Of a stretch of 64,000 nucleotides of DNA, positions 1 to 9,234 are shown in pieces (positions within the stretch are counted from its first letter, which is position 1; each line of letters begins with the position of its first letter). The DNA comes from Opitutaceae bacterium (GTDB lineage Bacteria; Verrucomicrobiota; Verrucomicrobiia; Opitutales; Opitutaceae), in NCBI GenBank assembly GCA_016795565.1, contig JAEUGW010000033.1:62001-126000 (forward strand). Reading direction: 5' to 3'. The notes below the pieces were generated by a model that saw only the letters and a program-made list of their open reading frames with translations, had not been told where the DNA came from and did no database searches. Position numbers and translations under genes: made by a program.

Positions 1-132
1 CTGGCCAAGGAGCGCAGCGGAAAATCCCTCACCCCGGCGGCCTACTCCCGGGTGTTGCGGGAGCATGACTACGCCCGCGTGCTGCCTTGTCACGTCGAGC
101 TCGCCCGCGAGGCGTGGCTGGCCCGCGACTGA
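1..132 (+). CDS. C-terminal fragment of an unidentified protein (cut by window edge)
   Basis: Frame 1 is open from the first base to a TGA at 130-132 and gives 43 residues starting LAKERSGKSLTPAAY. The fragment is hydrophilic, rich in Arg, Ala and Glu, and has no recognisable motif, so no function is proposed. It lies on the same strand as the membrane-protein gene beginning at 407 and could be the end of an upstream gene of the same glycan locus. The codon use is GC-rich at third positions as in the neighbours, which supports real coding. Confidence 0.5.
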   Translation: MAKERSGKSLTPAAYSRVLREHDYARVLPCHVELAREAWLARD

Positions 133-204
133 CCCCTCTCCCGGCCGGCTGACACGGGGGTGTCGGGGCAAATTCTGTCTCGACCCCCTTTGGCCACGCT
201 GCCA

Positions 205-290
205 CTTCCCATGCGTTCATGAACCGGCCCGACGTCGCTCTTGCCTGCACCCTCTCCGCCGCCGACCACTGCGGCCGGTGCGGCCTTTGC
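205..290 (+). pseudogene. Degenerate duplicate of the 5' end of the gene at 407
   Basis: Around the ATG at 219 the DNA reads MNRPDV, then a stretch ending in SAADHCGR. The real gene at 407 begins MNQPDV and has SAADRFGR at the matching place. The bases before both ATGs also agree (CCCATGCG before the copy, CCCATCCG before the gene). After about 70 bases the similarity fades and the frame encodes Cys- and Pro-rich nonsense up to 410. I read this as a decayed tandem copy of the start of the downstream gene, not a separate gene. The rest of 133-406 holds nothing else that I recognise. Confidence 0.55.
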
Positions 291-406
291 TTGGTCCAGT
301 CAGAGTCCTGTCTCACCGGGCAGGGGAGGCACCTCCCACCGGCCGGCAGTGGCGGGTTGGCCGGTTCTGATGGTTATGCTTCTGTGGGCACCGCCCATCC
401 GCGTCC

Positions 407-2779
407 ATGAATCAGCCTGATGTCTCCCCCGCCCCTTCCGCCGCCGACCGCTTCGGCCGGCTGCTGTATTTTGTCGCGCTGACCCTGGCCATCTTTGCCT
501 ACCCGACTTTCCCCCTCACGGAGCTGGACAGCTCCTGGCGGCAGGCCCTCACCTACGCGCTGGTCGAGGGCTGGCAGTTCGGCAAGGACATCGTCTTCAC
601 CTACGGCCCGCTCGGCTCCTTCATGGGCAACACGTATTCGGGCGTGTTCTTCTGGCCCTTCGTGGCCTGGCAGCTCGGCACCTCGCTCGTCTTCGCCCGC
701 GTGATCTACCGGCAGGGCCTGCGCCTCACCCCCTACCCCCGGGCGGTCTATTGGACGGTCATGCTGTTGCTCGGTGTCTGCTACATCGACGCCCTGCACA
801 CGATCATCATCTTCCTGGTCGGCATGGATCTGCTGCGCGACGCCGGCGGCCCGCTGACCCGCCGGGCCGTCACCGACCTCATTCTGATCGGCATTTTGGC
901 GGCGGTGAAGTTTCCCAACATGCTGCTCGCCGGCATAGCCGTGGCCACCGTCGCCGGCTTCGAACTGGCCGCCCGCCGCCCGCGCGCCCTGGTGCCCCTG
1001 CTGCTCTGGCCGGGCGGCACGTTCCTGCTGGTCTGGCTGCTCTGCGGACAGAGCCCCCTCAACCTGCCGGCCTACATCCTCCATTCCCTGGACATCAGCT
1101 CCGGCTACGTGCAGGCTATGGGGCTGCCCGCCTCGACCTGGTCGCTGGTCTGCGGCCTGCTGGTGCTGCTCAGCCTCGTGGCCTACGCCCTGCTCCACCT
1201 CTGGGCCGCCGCCGAAAAAACCCGGGCGCTGGCCCGCTGCCTCCTGCTCGGGGCCTACGTCTACATCAACTGGAAGCACGGCTTCGTCCGCGCGGACGGC
1301 CATATCATCGGCTTCTATATCGCGGCGCTCGTGCCGATCACGGCCTTCCCCGCCCTGCTCGATGACGCACCCCCATTCCGCGGCCTGCGCCGGGGACTCC
1401 TGCTGTCCGCCCTCGGCATCAGCCTCGTCGGCCTGCAGGATCCGCTGCCCGTCACGCGCGACATCCTCCCCATCATGTATGATCGCATGGTCAAGACAAT
1501 CGACCACACCCTGAACTTCCGGAAGTTCTATGAGGAGCACCGCGAGAAATTGCGCGCCCAGCGCGCCGAGTGGGATCTGCCCAAAACCCGCGCCATCGTG
1601 GGCCGCTCCTCCATCGACCTGCTCGGCTACAACGTCGCCGTCATCCTGCACAACCGCTTCAACTACCAGCCGCGGCCCGGCCTGCAAAGCTACCTTGCCT
1701 ACACGCCCGGCTTGATCGCCGCCAACGCCGCCTTCTACGCCTCCGACCGGGCACCCGACTTCGCGCTGTTCAAGTTCGAGACCATTGACGGCCGCTTCCC
1801 GCCGCTCGACGACTCGCGCACGCTCTATCTCTTCATGCACCGCTACGAGTATGTGCTGTCGGAGAAAAACTACCAGCTCTGGCGCCGCAAGCCCGGTGCC
1901 TTTGACGCCGCCGCCATTGCTCCCCGCCCGCTGCGCACGGCGGAACTCACCCTCAACCAGCCCCACCGGCTCGGGACCGACTCGGGCAAGCTGCTGTGGG
2001 CGCAGCTGGACATCCGCCGCTCGTGGCTCGGCCGCCTGCGCGAATTTTTCTACAAACCCCCCTTCGTCCAACTCCGCCTGATGGACGACAAGGGCCGCGA
2101 ATCCTTCTTCCGGCTGCCCCTGCCCCAGGCCCGCGCGGGCTTCATGCTCAGCCCGATGATTGATGACGAGGCCAGCTACATGCGCTTCGCCAGCGACGAG
2201 GAACAGCGCCATGTGCGCGAGATCAGCGTGGTCGTTGACGAAACGGATCGCAAATACCTCGAACCCGCCATCCGCCTCGAACTGTCGGAGCTGACACGGA
2301 GCCACGCCGGGGAACCCTTCCTGCGGGAGCAGAAGCAGGCCGACTTTCCCGGCTTCCACGCGATACCGGTCACCCACGATGCCAAGGTGCCGACCTCGGT
2401 GGCCGTCGTCGATGACCGCACGATGGTGGTGCTGCACGCGCCGAGCCTGATGGCCTTCCGCATCCCGCGCGGCGCGCGACAAATCTCCGGCATTTTCGGC
2501 TACCTGCCCGGGGCCTACAGCAACGGCGGCAACACCGATGGCGCGGAATTCATCATCTACTGGTTCAACGGTTCGGCCAAGACCGTGCTGTTCCGGCGCC
2601 GCCTGAATCCCGCCTCAACCCCGGCGGATCGCGGCTGCCAGGACTTCACCGTGGATCTGCCCGACCGCCCGGACGGGCGGATCTACCTGCAGGTGCTGCC
2701 GGGGCCGGATGGAAATTACTCCTGGGACTGGACTGCATGGGGCGAGATCCGCTTCACCCCGGAGCAGCCGGAAAAATAA
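407..2779 (+). CDS. Large polytopic membrane protein with soluble C-terminal half
   Basis: A 790-residue protein. Residues from about 20 to 345 form roughly ten hydrophobic segments, and the remaining 440 residues are mostly soluble. The membrane half has the look of lipid-linked-sugar (GT-C-like) enzymes, with acidic residues after the first membrane segment (LTELDSSWRQ), but no family signature is certain. The last 110 residues, including GNTDGAEF and GNYSWDW, closely resemble the end of the protein at 9235 (GTTDGAEL, GDMSWDW), so this looks like a mobile accessory domain. A role in transfer or modification of surface glycan is inferred from the neighbouring glycosyltransferases. The next gene begins one base after the stop, which suggests translational coupling. 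Confidence 0.7.
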   Translation: MNQPDVSPAPSAADRFGRLLYFVALTLAIFAYPTFPLTELDSSWRQALTYALVEGWQFGKDIVFTYGPLGSFMGNTYSGVFFWPFVAWQLGTSLVFARVIYRQGLRLTPYPRAVYWTVMLLLGVCYIDALHTIIIFLVGMDLLRDAGGPLTRRAVTDLILIGILAAVKFPNMLLAGIAVATVAGFELAARRPRALVPLLLWPGGTFLLVWLLCGQSPLNLPAYILHSLDISSGYVQAMGLPASTWSLVCGLLVLLSLVAYALLHLWAAAEKTRALARCLLLGAYVYINWKHGFVRADGHIIGFYIAALVPITAFPALLDDAPPFRGLRRGLLLSALGISLVGLQDPLPVTRDILPIMYDRMVKTIDHTLNFRKFYEEHREKLRAQRAEWDLPKTRAIVGRSSIDLLGYNVAVILHNRFNYQPRPGLQSYLAYTPGLIAANAAFYASDRAPDFALFKFETIDGRFPPLDDSRTLYLFMHRYEYVLSEKNYQLWRRKPGAFDAAAIAPRPLRTAELTLNQPHRLGTDSGKLLWAQLDIRRSWLGRLREFFYKPPFVQLRLMDDKGRESFFRLPLPQARAGFMLSPMIDDEASYMRFASDEEQRHVREISVVVDETDRKYLEPAIRLELSELTRSHAGEPFLREQKQADFPGFHAIPVTHDAKVPTSVAVVDDRTMVVLHAPSLMAFRIPRGARQISGIFGYLPGAYSNGGNTDGAEFIIYWFNGSAKTVLFRRRLNPASTPADRGCQDFTVDLPDRPDGRIYLQVLPGPDGNYSWDWTAWGEIRFTPEQPEK

Positions 2780-2780
2780 G

Positions 2781-4451
2781 ATGCGCCAGCCGACCCGATC
2801 CCGGCTCTGGCTGGCTGCTGCGCTCCTGCTCACGGCCGCCAAGCTCTGGTTCGCGCAAGCCCTCCCCGTGCGCGCCATCGGCGGGTCCATCCACGACGAC
2901 GCGCTCTTCCTCCAGCTCGCCGAGCACTTCCTGCAAGGCCGCTGGCTCGGCCCCTACACCCAGCTCACACTGGCCAAGGGACCGGCCTTCCCCGTCTGGA
3001 TCGCCCTGGTCTTCCAGGCCGGGCTGCCGCTCTTCCTGGCGCAGCAGCTCGCCTATGCGGGGGCCTGCGCCCTCGTGATCCGCGCCCTGCGGCCCTGGCT
3101 GGCCGGGGCGGGTGCCGCCTTCGGCGGCTACACCCTTCTCCTGCTCAATCCGATGAGCTTCGACGGCAACAGCCTCGCCCGTGTCCTCCGGCAGCCGCTC
3201 TATGCCACCCTGGCGTTGGTCGTCATCGCCGCGCTCATCTCGCTCTATCACCGGCGTGCGGCCGCGGGGCCCCGGCGCTTCGCCTGGGCCGGCCTCGGCG
3301 GCCTCGCCTTCGGCTGCTTCTGGCTGACGCGCGAGGAGAGCATCTGGCTGGTGCCCGGTGTGCTGCTGCTGCTCGCGGCCCTGTGGCACGCGCCGACGGG
3401 CTCCTGGGTGGACCGCACCCGTCGCGCGCTGCCGCCCGTCGCCTGCTTCTTTGTTGCCGCCGTCGTGCCGGTGCTGGCCGTCTGCACCCTGAACCTGCGC
3501 CACTACGGCTGGTTCGGCACCGTCGAGTTTCGCGCCCCGGCCTTCCGGGCCGCCTACGCCGCGCTCACCCGCATCCAGGCCGGGCCCGAGTTGTCGCAGG
3601 TCGCCGTGTCCCGCCAGATGCGCGAGGCGGCCTATGCCGCCAGCCCGGCCTTCGCCGAGTTGCGGCCCTTCTTCGAGGGGCCGGTCGGCGACCACTGGTC
3701 CGAGAAGCAGAATTTTCCCGCCGCGGACCGCCAGATTTTCGGCGGCTGGTTCATGTGGGCGCTGCGCGATGCCGTCGCCGCTGCCGGCCGCGCCCCGTCG
3801 GCCGGGGCCGCCCTCGCCTATTACCAGCGCGTGGCCGATGAGCTCAACGCCGCCATCACCCAAGGCCGACTGGCCGCCACCCGGGGCGGCGGCGGCTTCC
3901 TGCCCCGCTGGCAGCCGGGCTACACCGGCCGGCTGCGCGCGGAAACCCTGCCCTACGTGAGCTACTTCTTCCGGTTCGAGGGCTTCACCGCCCGCTCGCC
4001 GGACAGCACGGGCGACTATGCCGAGCTCAAGCTCTTCCGCGATCTGACCCGCGACCGGATGGGCCGGGCCCCGCGCTACCCCGACCGCCCCGTGCCGGAA
4101 CAGGAGCGTCTCGCTGCCTGGAAGATCTCCGTGCTGCAACGGGCCGGGCAGGTCATGGTCTCCGTGCTCACCGTGCTCGGCGTGGCCGCGCAGGTGGTGT
4201 TCCTCGGCCTGATCGTGCGGTGGCTGCGGCGCGGCCGCACCGGCTACCCGCTCTGGCTCGCCGCCGTGGCCTGGCTCAGCTGCGCGGGCTACGTGGCGAT
4301 CAACCTGCTCGTGCATGTGACTTCCTTCGACAACCTGAACCCCTCGGTCTTCGCCGCCGCCTACCCGTTGCACTGCCTGTTCATCGTCGCCGTGGCCGCC
4401 GAACTGCGGGGCGTCGGAGGCCGGCATGGCTTGAACGCGACCCCGGCCTGA
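2781..4451 (+). CDS. Polytopic membrane protein, paralogue of the N-terminal half of the 5664 gene product
   Basis: The ATG at 2781 follows the TAA of the previous gene by one base and starts directly with a hydrophobic segment (LWLAAALLLTAAKLW). The frame is open further upstream to 2709, but that part overlaps the preceding gene. The 556-residue product has about nine membrane segments. It contains a loop with HDDALF, then LGPY, LAKGPA and LPLFLAQQL, and a later motif HYGWFGTVEFR. All recur in nearly the same order in the protein at 5664. The acidic pair in the first large loop fits a GT-C-type transferase, but this is inference. Function: probable membrane step of surface glycan assembly, substrate unknown. 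Confidence 0.7.
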   Translation: MRQPTRSRLWLAAALLLTAAKLWFAQALPVRAIGGSIHDDALFLQLAEHFLQGRWLGPYTQLTLAKGPAFPVWIALVFQAGLPLFLAQQLAYAGACALVIRALRPWLAGAGAAFGGYTLLLLNPMSFDGNSLARVLRQPLYATLALVVIAALISLYHRRAAAGPRRFAWAGLGGLAFGCFWLTREESIWLVPGVLLLLAALWHAPTGSWVDRTRRALPPVACFFVAAVVPVLAVCTLNLRHYGWFGTVEFRAPAFRAAYAALTRIQAGPELSQVAVSRQMREAAYAASPAFAELRPFFEGPVGDHWSEKQNFPAADRQIFGGWFMWALRDAVAAAGRAPSAGAALAYYQRVADELNAAITQGRLAATRGGGGFLPRWQPGYTGRLRAETLPYVSYFFRFEGFTARSPDSTGDYAELKLFRDLTRDRMGRAPRYPDRPVPEQERLAAWKISVLQRAGQVMVSVLTVLGVAAQVVFLGLIVRWLRRGRTGYPLWLAAVAWLSCAGYVAINLLVHVTSFDNLNPSVFAAAYPLHCLFIVAVAAELRGVGGRHGLNATPA

Positions 4452-4497
4452 GTTTCCCCTTCCCCTTCCCGCGCGGCGCTGCTTTCCTCCGGCGGAA

Positions 4498-5667
4498 ATG
4501 GCCGAACCCGAACTCGAGCTGACCATCCTCATGCCCTGCCTCAACGAGGCGCTCACCATCGCGGACTGCGTCACCGAGGCCCGGCAGGCGCTGGCGCAGG
4601 GCGGCATCGCGGGCGAGGTCGTCGTGGCCGACAACGGCAGCACCGACGGCTCGCAGGAGCTGGCCACCCGGGCCGGCGCGCGGGTCGTGCCCGTGGCGCT
4701 CAAGGGCTATGGCAACGCCCTGCGCGGCGGCATCGCGGCCGCGCGCGGCCGCTACGTCATCATGGGGGACGCCGACCGCAGCTATGACTTCTCCCACGCC
4801 CCGCGCTTCGTCGAGCAGCTGCGCGCCGGTCACGATCTCGTCATGGGCAACCGCTTCCGCGGCGGCATCCAGCCCGGCGCCATGCCGTGGAAAAACCGCC
4901 ACCTCGGCAACCCCGTCCTCTCCTTCCTCGGCCGGCTCTTCTTCCACACCGACATCGGCGACTTCCACTGCGGGTTGCGCGGCTTCAGCGTCGAGGGCTA
5001 CCGCCGGATGGCCCTGCAGACCACGGGCATGGAGTTCGCCTCCGAGATGGTGATCAAGTCGGTCATGCTGGGCCTGCGCGTCACCGAGGTGCCGACCGTG
5101 CTGCGTCCCGACGGGCGCGGCCGGCCGCCGCACCTGCGCCCGTGGCGCGACGGCTGGCGGCACCTGCGCTTCATGCTGCTCTTCAGCCCGCGCTGGCTGT
5201 TCTGGTATCCCGGCCTCTGCCTCATGGCCGCCGGCTTGATCGCGGGCGGGGTGCTCCTGGGCGGCCCGCTGACGCTCGGCCGGGTCACCTTCGACGTGCA
5301 CACGCTGCTCTTCGCCGCCGCCGCCGTGCTCATCGGGTTCCAAGCCGCGTCCTTCGCGCTCCTGAGCAAGTTCTTCGCCATCCGCTCCGGCCTGCGGCGG
5401 GCGGAGGCGGGCTTCGAGCGCTGGTTCCGGCTGCTCACGCTCGAGGTGGGCCTGATCGGGGGCGGGCTGCTCATCCTCACCGGTCTGGGGCTCTCCGTCG
5501 GCGCCGTCTGGTCCTGGGGCGGCCACGGCTTCGGCGGCCTGCAGCCCAGCGAGATGCTGCGTCTGGTCATACCCGGCGCCCTCAGCCTCGTGCTCGGCTG
5601 CCAGCTGATCCTCACCAGCTTCTTCCTCGGCGTGCTGCGGCTCGACACCCGGCGCGACGGCGCATGA
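4498..5667 (+). CDS. Family 2 glycosyltransferase with C-terminal membrane segments
   Basis: A 389-residue protein. Residues 1-215 form a GT2 (GT-A fold) domain: nucleotide-binding ADNGSTDGS at 44-52 and a metal-binding DAD at 91-93 inside MGDADRSYD. The DPM1-like sequence continues with GNRFRGG. From about 215 the chain has four hydrophobic segments. The layout matches polyprenyl-phosphate hexosyl- or mannosyltransferases that place a sugar on a lipid carrier for later use by membrane (GT-C) enzymes. This fits the polytopic neighbours on both sides. The ATG of the next gene overlaps its stop (ATGA), so the two are almost surely co-translated. Confidence 0.85.
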   Translation: MAEPELELTILMPCLNEALTIADCVTEARQALAQGGIAGEVVVADNGSTDGSQELATRAGARVVPVALKGYGNALRGGIAAARGRYVIMGDADRSYDFSHAPRFVEQLRAGHDLVMGNRFRGGIQPGAMPWKNRHLGNPVLSFLGRLFFHTDIGDFHCGLRGFSVEGYRRMALQTTGMEFASEMVIKSVMLGLRVTEVPTVLRPDGRGRPPHLRPWRDGWRHLRFMLLFSPRWLFWYPGLCLMAAGLIAGGVLLGGPLTLGRVTFDVHTLLFAAAAVLIGFQAASFALLSKFFAIRSGLRRAEAGFERWFRLLTLEVGLIGGGLLILTGLGLSVGAVWSWGGHGFGGLQPSEMLRLVIPGALSLVLGCQLILTSFFLGVLRLDTRRDGA

Positions 5668-8660
5668 CCGCCCGCGGCACAACCCCGGCCCGCGCCTGGT
5701 TCTGGGCGGCCGTGACCCTGACCCTGCTCAAGCTCTGGCTCACCCGCGGGCTCGACGTCTATGCGCTCGGCGGCGCCAGCCACGACGACGCGCTCTTCGT
5801 GCAGCTGGCGCAACACCTCGTGCGGGGCGAATGGCTCGGTCCCTACGACCAGTTCACCCTCGCCAAGGGCCCGGCCTACTCCCTCTTCATCGCCGCCGCC
5901 TTCGGGGTGGGCCTGCCGCTCTTCCTCGCCCAGCAGCTCCTCTATGCCGGTGCCTGCGCCGCGCTCGTCCGCGCGGTGCGGCCGGCGCTCGCCTCCGCCG
6001 CCGGGCGCTTCGGGCTCTACGCCCTGCTGCTCGTCAACCCGATGAGCTACGACACCTCCAGCCTGGGCCGGATCCTGCGCCAGCACCTGCAGGTGCCGCT
6101 GGTCCTGCTCGTGCTGGCCGCACTCATGGCCTTGCTGCTGCGCCGCGCCCGGCCCCTGCGCCAGAACCTCGGCTGGTGCCTGCTGCTGGGGCTCGCCTGG
6201 GGCGGATTCTACCTGACGCGCGAGGACGATGCCTTCCTGCTGCCCTCCCTCGCCCTGCTGGGCGGGGCCTGGCTCTGGCTGGCTTGGCGCGAGGGCGCGG
6301 CCCGACTCGCCTCGGCCCTGTCCTGCGCCGGCGTGGTGCTCGCGGCGGCCGGGCTGCCCATCCTCGCCGTGAGCGTCCAGAATTACCGCCACTACGGCTG
6401 GTTCGGCACGGTCGAGTTCCGCGCCGCCGCATTCCAGGATGCCTACGGGGCCCTGGCCCGCCTGCGCGTCGGGCCGGAACATCCTCATGTGTTTGTCTCC
6501 CGCGAGGCCTGCGAGGCGGCCTATGCCGCGAGCCCGGCCTTCGCCGCCCTGCGGCCGCAGCTCGAGGGTGCCATCGGTTTGGGTTGGGCCGAATCCTCCT
6601 CCGCCTGGACCGGCCTGCCCCCGGCCGACCGGCAGATCGGGGGCGGCTGGTTCATGTGGGCGCTGCGCGATGCGGTCGCCGCCTCCGGCCATGCCCCGTC
6701 CGCGCGGTCCGCCCTGGCCTGCTACCGGCGGATGGCCGATGAGATCAACGCCGCCTGCGCCAGCGGCCGTCTCCCCGCCGGCCCGCGGCGCAGCGGCTTC
6801 CGGCCGGACTTGCAGCCCGGCCAGCTTGGCCAGGTCCTGCGGAAGGCGTGGGAGTTCGCCGGCTTCACCACCCGGTTCAGTCAGTTCAGTTCGCTGCCGG
6901 CGCGCAACGAGGGCACGGAGGCGCAGCTGCAGCTCTTTCGCGATCTCACGCGCGAGCGCATCGCGCCGGCCGAGGGTGCCATCGACCCGTTCCTCGGCCT
7001 CAATGACTACCTGCACAACCTCCGCGCGGCCACCTTCCTGAACGCGGCGGGACGCTGGCTCGCCGCGCCGCTTTTCTGGCTGATCCTGCTCGCGCACGGA
7101 TTCTGGTTCTGGCGGGGTCTCTCCTGCCTGGGGCGGCGCGAGCCGGCCCCCGGCCTCCTGCTCGCCACCGCCGCCTGGCTCGGCGCCGTGGCCACGCTGT
7201 TCATCCAGGCGCTGGTCGAGGTCACCTCGTTCCCCGTGCAGGCCATCTCCTCCTTCGCCGTGGCGTATCCGCTCTGGCTCCTGTTCGCCGGCGCGGCCAC
7301 CTGGGATTTCATCGGCTCACGACGCGCCGCCGGAGCCGCCGCACCCGTGCCGCCCGCCGCCCCGCTGGCGGCGCTGCCGCGCCACGCCTGGCTGCTGCCG
7401 CTGGCCGGCGGGGCCGTGGCCCTGTTGCCGCTGGTGCTGTGGCACGCAGAGTTCCGGAAGCTGTTCTGGTTTGCCGACGACCTTTTCCTCGCCGATCAGC
7501 TGGCCCAAATGGGCCTCGGCCGGTGGACCTGCTCGATGTTCGCCGAGAATTTCGTGCCCGTGTTCAAGCTGCTGTGGGGCGGCGCGCTGCTCGGCCTCGG
7601 CGGCAGCTATGCCGCCATGCTCTGGCTCCTGTGGCTGACCCATGCGCTGAACACCGCGCTGCTCGGCCGGCTGCTCTTCCGCGCGGGACTGACCTGGCCG
7701 GGCGTGGCCTTCGCGCTGGTCTGCTTCGCCCTGCCGGTGGCCAACCTCGAGACCCTCGGCTGGTCCGTGCAATGGTCGGCGATTCTCGCCCTCACCTTCC
7801 TCCTCCTTGGCCTGCTGTGGCACGAGACCCACGCCGCGCGCTACGCCGGCTGGAGCTCACCGGCGCACGCGCCGCTGGTGCTCTGCGCCGCCGCCAGCGC
7901 CCTGTGCTTCTCGCGCGGCGTGCTGACCGGTGGCGTGCTGGCCGCCGCCCTGCTCCTGCCGCTCCTGATCCGGCGTGCGGAGGCGGGCTGGCGTCTCCGG
8001 GCGGCGGCCTGGTGCCTCGCGCCGGCCGTGCTTGTGGCCCTCATCATCGCGCTTTCCGGCGAAGGCAATCCCTCGCACATGGCCGGCCATTGGGGCGCCG
8101 CGCTGCGCTTCGCGCTGACCTTCCTGCTGCTGAACCCGGGGTATCAGCTGCTCGGGGAGCCGGCCCTGGGCTCGGCAGCGACGCTGGCCCTCGGTGGCCT
8201 GAAGCTCGCCGTCCTGGCCGCCGGCTTCCGTCTCGCGCCGGGACGGATGCGCCGCCTGCTCGTGCTGCTTTTCCTCTTCGATATCGGCAACGCCCTGATT
8301 CTCGGAATCGGCCGTCATCACACCGGCCTGTCGGCAGCGGTCGGCTCGCGTTACTGCTATGGCTCGCTGGCGGCCACGCTGCCCTTTGCCGCCGTGCTGG
8401 TCTCCTGGAGTGCGGAGCGTCTCCTGCGCGCCGGACGGCCGCGCCTGCTCGCCATGGCGGCGGCCTTGCTGTTGCTGACCGGCGCGCTGCTGCGCGGCTG
8501 GCCGCAGCAACTCCCGGCCTTCACCGATTGGCGCGGCACGGGCATCCGCCAGCTCTTGCAGGCACCCTACACCACGGATCCCGCCGCCACCGTGCCGGCG
8601 CTGGACTTCATGCATGTCGAGCGTGCCAAGGCGCTGCAGCGCGCCTTCCACCTGCACTGA
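5664..8660 (+). CDS. Very large polytopic membrane protein, apparent fusion of two membrane modules
   Basis: The ATG at 5664 overlaps the TGA of the glycosyltransferase. The 998-residue product has about twenty hydrophobic segments. Residues 1 to about 555 are a paralogue of the 556-residue protein at 2781 and share HDDALF, LAKGPA, LPLFLAQQL, HYGWFGTVEFR and GGWFMWALRDAVAA. The last 440 residues are a second membrane module starting near an Ala/Pro-rich linker (APVPPAAPLAAL). That module carries FADDLFLADQL and ENFVPVFKLLW, typical of acidic first-loop motifs in lipid-linked sugar transferases. It is therefore probably a bifunctional or two-domain GT-C-like protein; the donor sugar cannot be told. 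It ends exactly where the convergent gene at 8661 ends. Confidence 0.7.
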   Translation: MTARGTTPARAWFWAAVTLTLLKLWLTRGLDVYALGGASHDDALFVQLAQHLVRGEWLGPYDQFTLAKGPAYSLFIAAAFGVGLPLFLAQQLLYAGACAALVRAVRPALASAAGRFGLYALLLVNPMSYDTSSLGRILRQHLQVPLVLLVLAALMALLLRRARPLRQNLGWCLLLGLAWGGFYLTREDDAFLLPSLALLGGAWLWLAWREGAARLASALSCAGVVLAAAGLPILAVSVQNYRHYGWFGTVEFRAAAFQDAYGALARLRVGPEHPHVFVSREACEAAYAASPAFAALRPQLEGAIGLGWAESSSAWTGLPPADRQIGGGWFMWALRDAVAASGHAPSARSALACYRRMADEINAACASGRLPAGPRRSGFRPDLQPGQLGQVLRKAWEFAGFTTRFSQFSSLPARNEGTEAQLQLFRDLTRERIAPAEGAIDPFLGLNDYLHNLRAATFLNAAGRWLAAPLFWLILLAHGFWFWRGLSCLGRREPAPGLLLATAAWLGAVATLFIQALVEVTSFPVQAISSFAVAYPLWLLFAGAATWDFIGSRRAAGAAAPVPPAAPLAALPRHAWLLPLAGGAVALLPLVLWHAEFRKLFWFADDLFLADQLAQMGLGRWTCSMFAENFVPVFKLLWGGALLGLGGSYAAMLWLLWLTHALNTALLGRLLFRAGLTWPGVAFALVCFALPVANLETLGWSVQWSAILALTFLLLGLLWHETHAARYAGWSSPAHAPLVLCAAASALCFSRGVLTGGVLAAALLLPLLIRRAEAGWRLRAAAWCLAPAVLVALIIALSGEGNPSHMAGHWGAALRFALTFLLLNPGYQLLGEPALGSAATLALGGLKLAVLAAGFRLAPGRMRRLLVLLFLFDIGNALILGIGRHHTGLSAAVGSRYCYGSLAATLPFAAVLVSWSAERLLRAGRPRLLAMAAALLLLTGALLRGWPQQLPAFTDWRGTGIRQLLQAPYTTDPAATVPALDFMHVERAKALQRAFHLH

Positions 8661-9098
8661 TCACCTGACTTCGGTGGCGCCGTGCACGGCCGGCGGCTCC
8701 CGCCACTCGGCCCAGGTGTCCTGCCACCGGAGAGCTGCCCCCCGGTAATCCACGTCGCCCGCCACTCCGCCGCGAAAGGCGGCGCGGGCGCGGAAAAGCG
8801 TCCAGGCACCGGCCGGGCCGGCCGCCACCCGCCAGCTGCGCTCAAACGCCGGGCCGAGGTTCTGCTCGTAGGCGACGGGCGTCCATTGCTTGCCGCCGTC
8901 GCGTGACACTTCCACGTGCAGGAAACCTATCTGCTCGCCGCTCCCCGCCGTCGTGGACGCCTGCACGCGCACCTCGATCTCCGTGCCCGCCTTGGCTCCG
9001 ACCGGCACCAGCAGCTGCAGGGAACGTTCCGCGGCCGCCAGGCCGGTGGTGAATGCCAACAAGAGGACTCCGATGAACACCTGGCGGAAGGATTGCAT
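8661..9098 (-). CDS. Secreted small protein, probable Ig-like beta fold
   Basis: A 145-residue protein. The start at 9098 is chosen because it gives a clean Sec signal peptide (MQSFRQVFIGVLLLAFTTG, cleavage likely after LAAA); the frame runs open far upstream but without sense. The mature part, with alternating hydrophobic residues and phrases such as TEIEVRVQAS, HVEVSRDGGKQW and TLFRARAAF, looks like one all-beta domain. It has no catalytic motif. Its stop abuts the stop of the convergent gene at 5664 with no base between. A periplasmic or surface accessory role in glycan handling is only inferred from position. Confidence 0.65.
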   Translation of the reverse strand: MQSFRQVFIGVLLLAFTTGLAAAERSLQLLVPVGAKAGTEIEVRVQASTTAGSGEQIGFLHVEVSRDGGKQWTPVAYEQNLGPAFERSWRVAAGPAGAWTLFRARAAFRGGVAGDVDYRGAALRWQDTWAEWREPPAVHGATEVR

Positions 9099-9234
9099 GG
9101 ACTCAGCAGGGACCCGCCGCCGGGGAGAAGCAACCCCCTTCTCGGCCGGCGCAAAAAGTCTGGCCACTCCCGGCCGGCCTCCTATGCGTGTGGCCCAGCA
9201 TGCTCTCCGCCCCAACCCGTTCCGATTCCAGACG

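Noticed and set aside
374..2482. 702-codon open frame on the minus strand opposite the gene at 407
   Set aside because: It is a GC-rich shadow of the real gene: composition is Gly/Arg/Glu/Gln-rich without motifs, and the plus-strand frame has clear membrane segments.
2754..4703. 649-codon minus-strand open frame
   Set aside because: It overlaps two well-supported plus-strand genes and encodes low-complexity Gly/Glu/Arg-rich sequence with no domain.
4887..5663. In-frame upstream extension of the 998-residue membrane protein
   Set aside because: This part overlaps the GT2 gene completely and reads as Arg/Pro-rich shadow; the ATGA overlap at 5664 gives a natural start.
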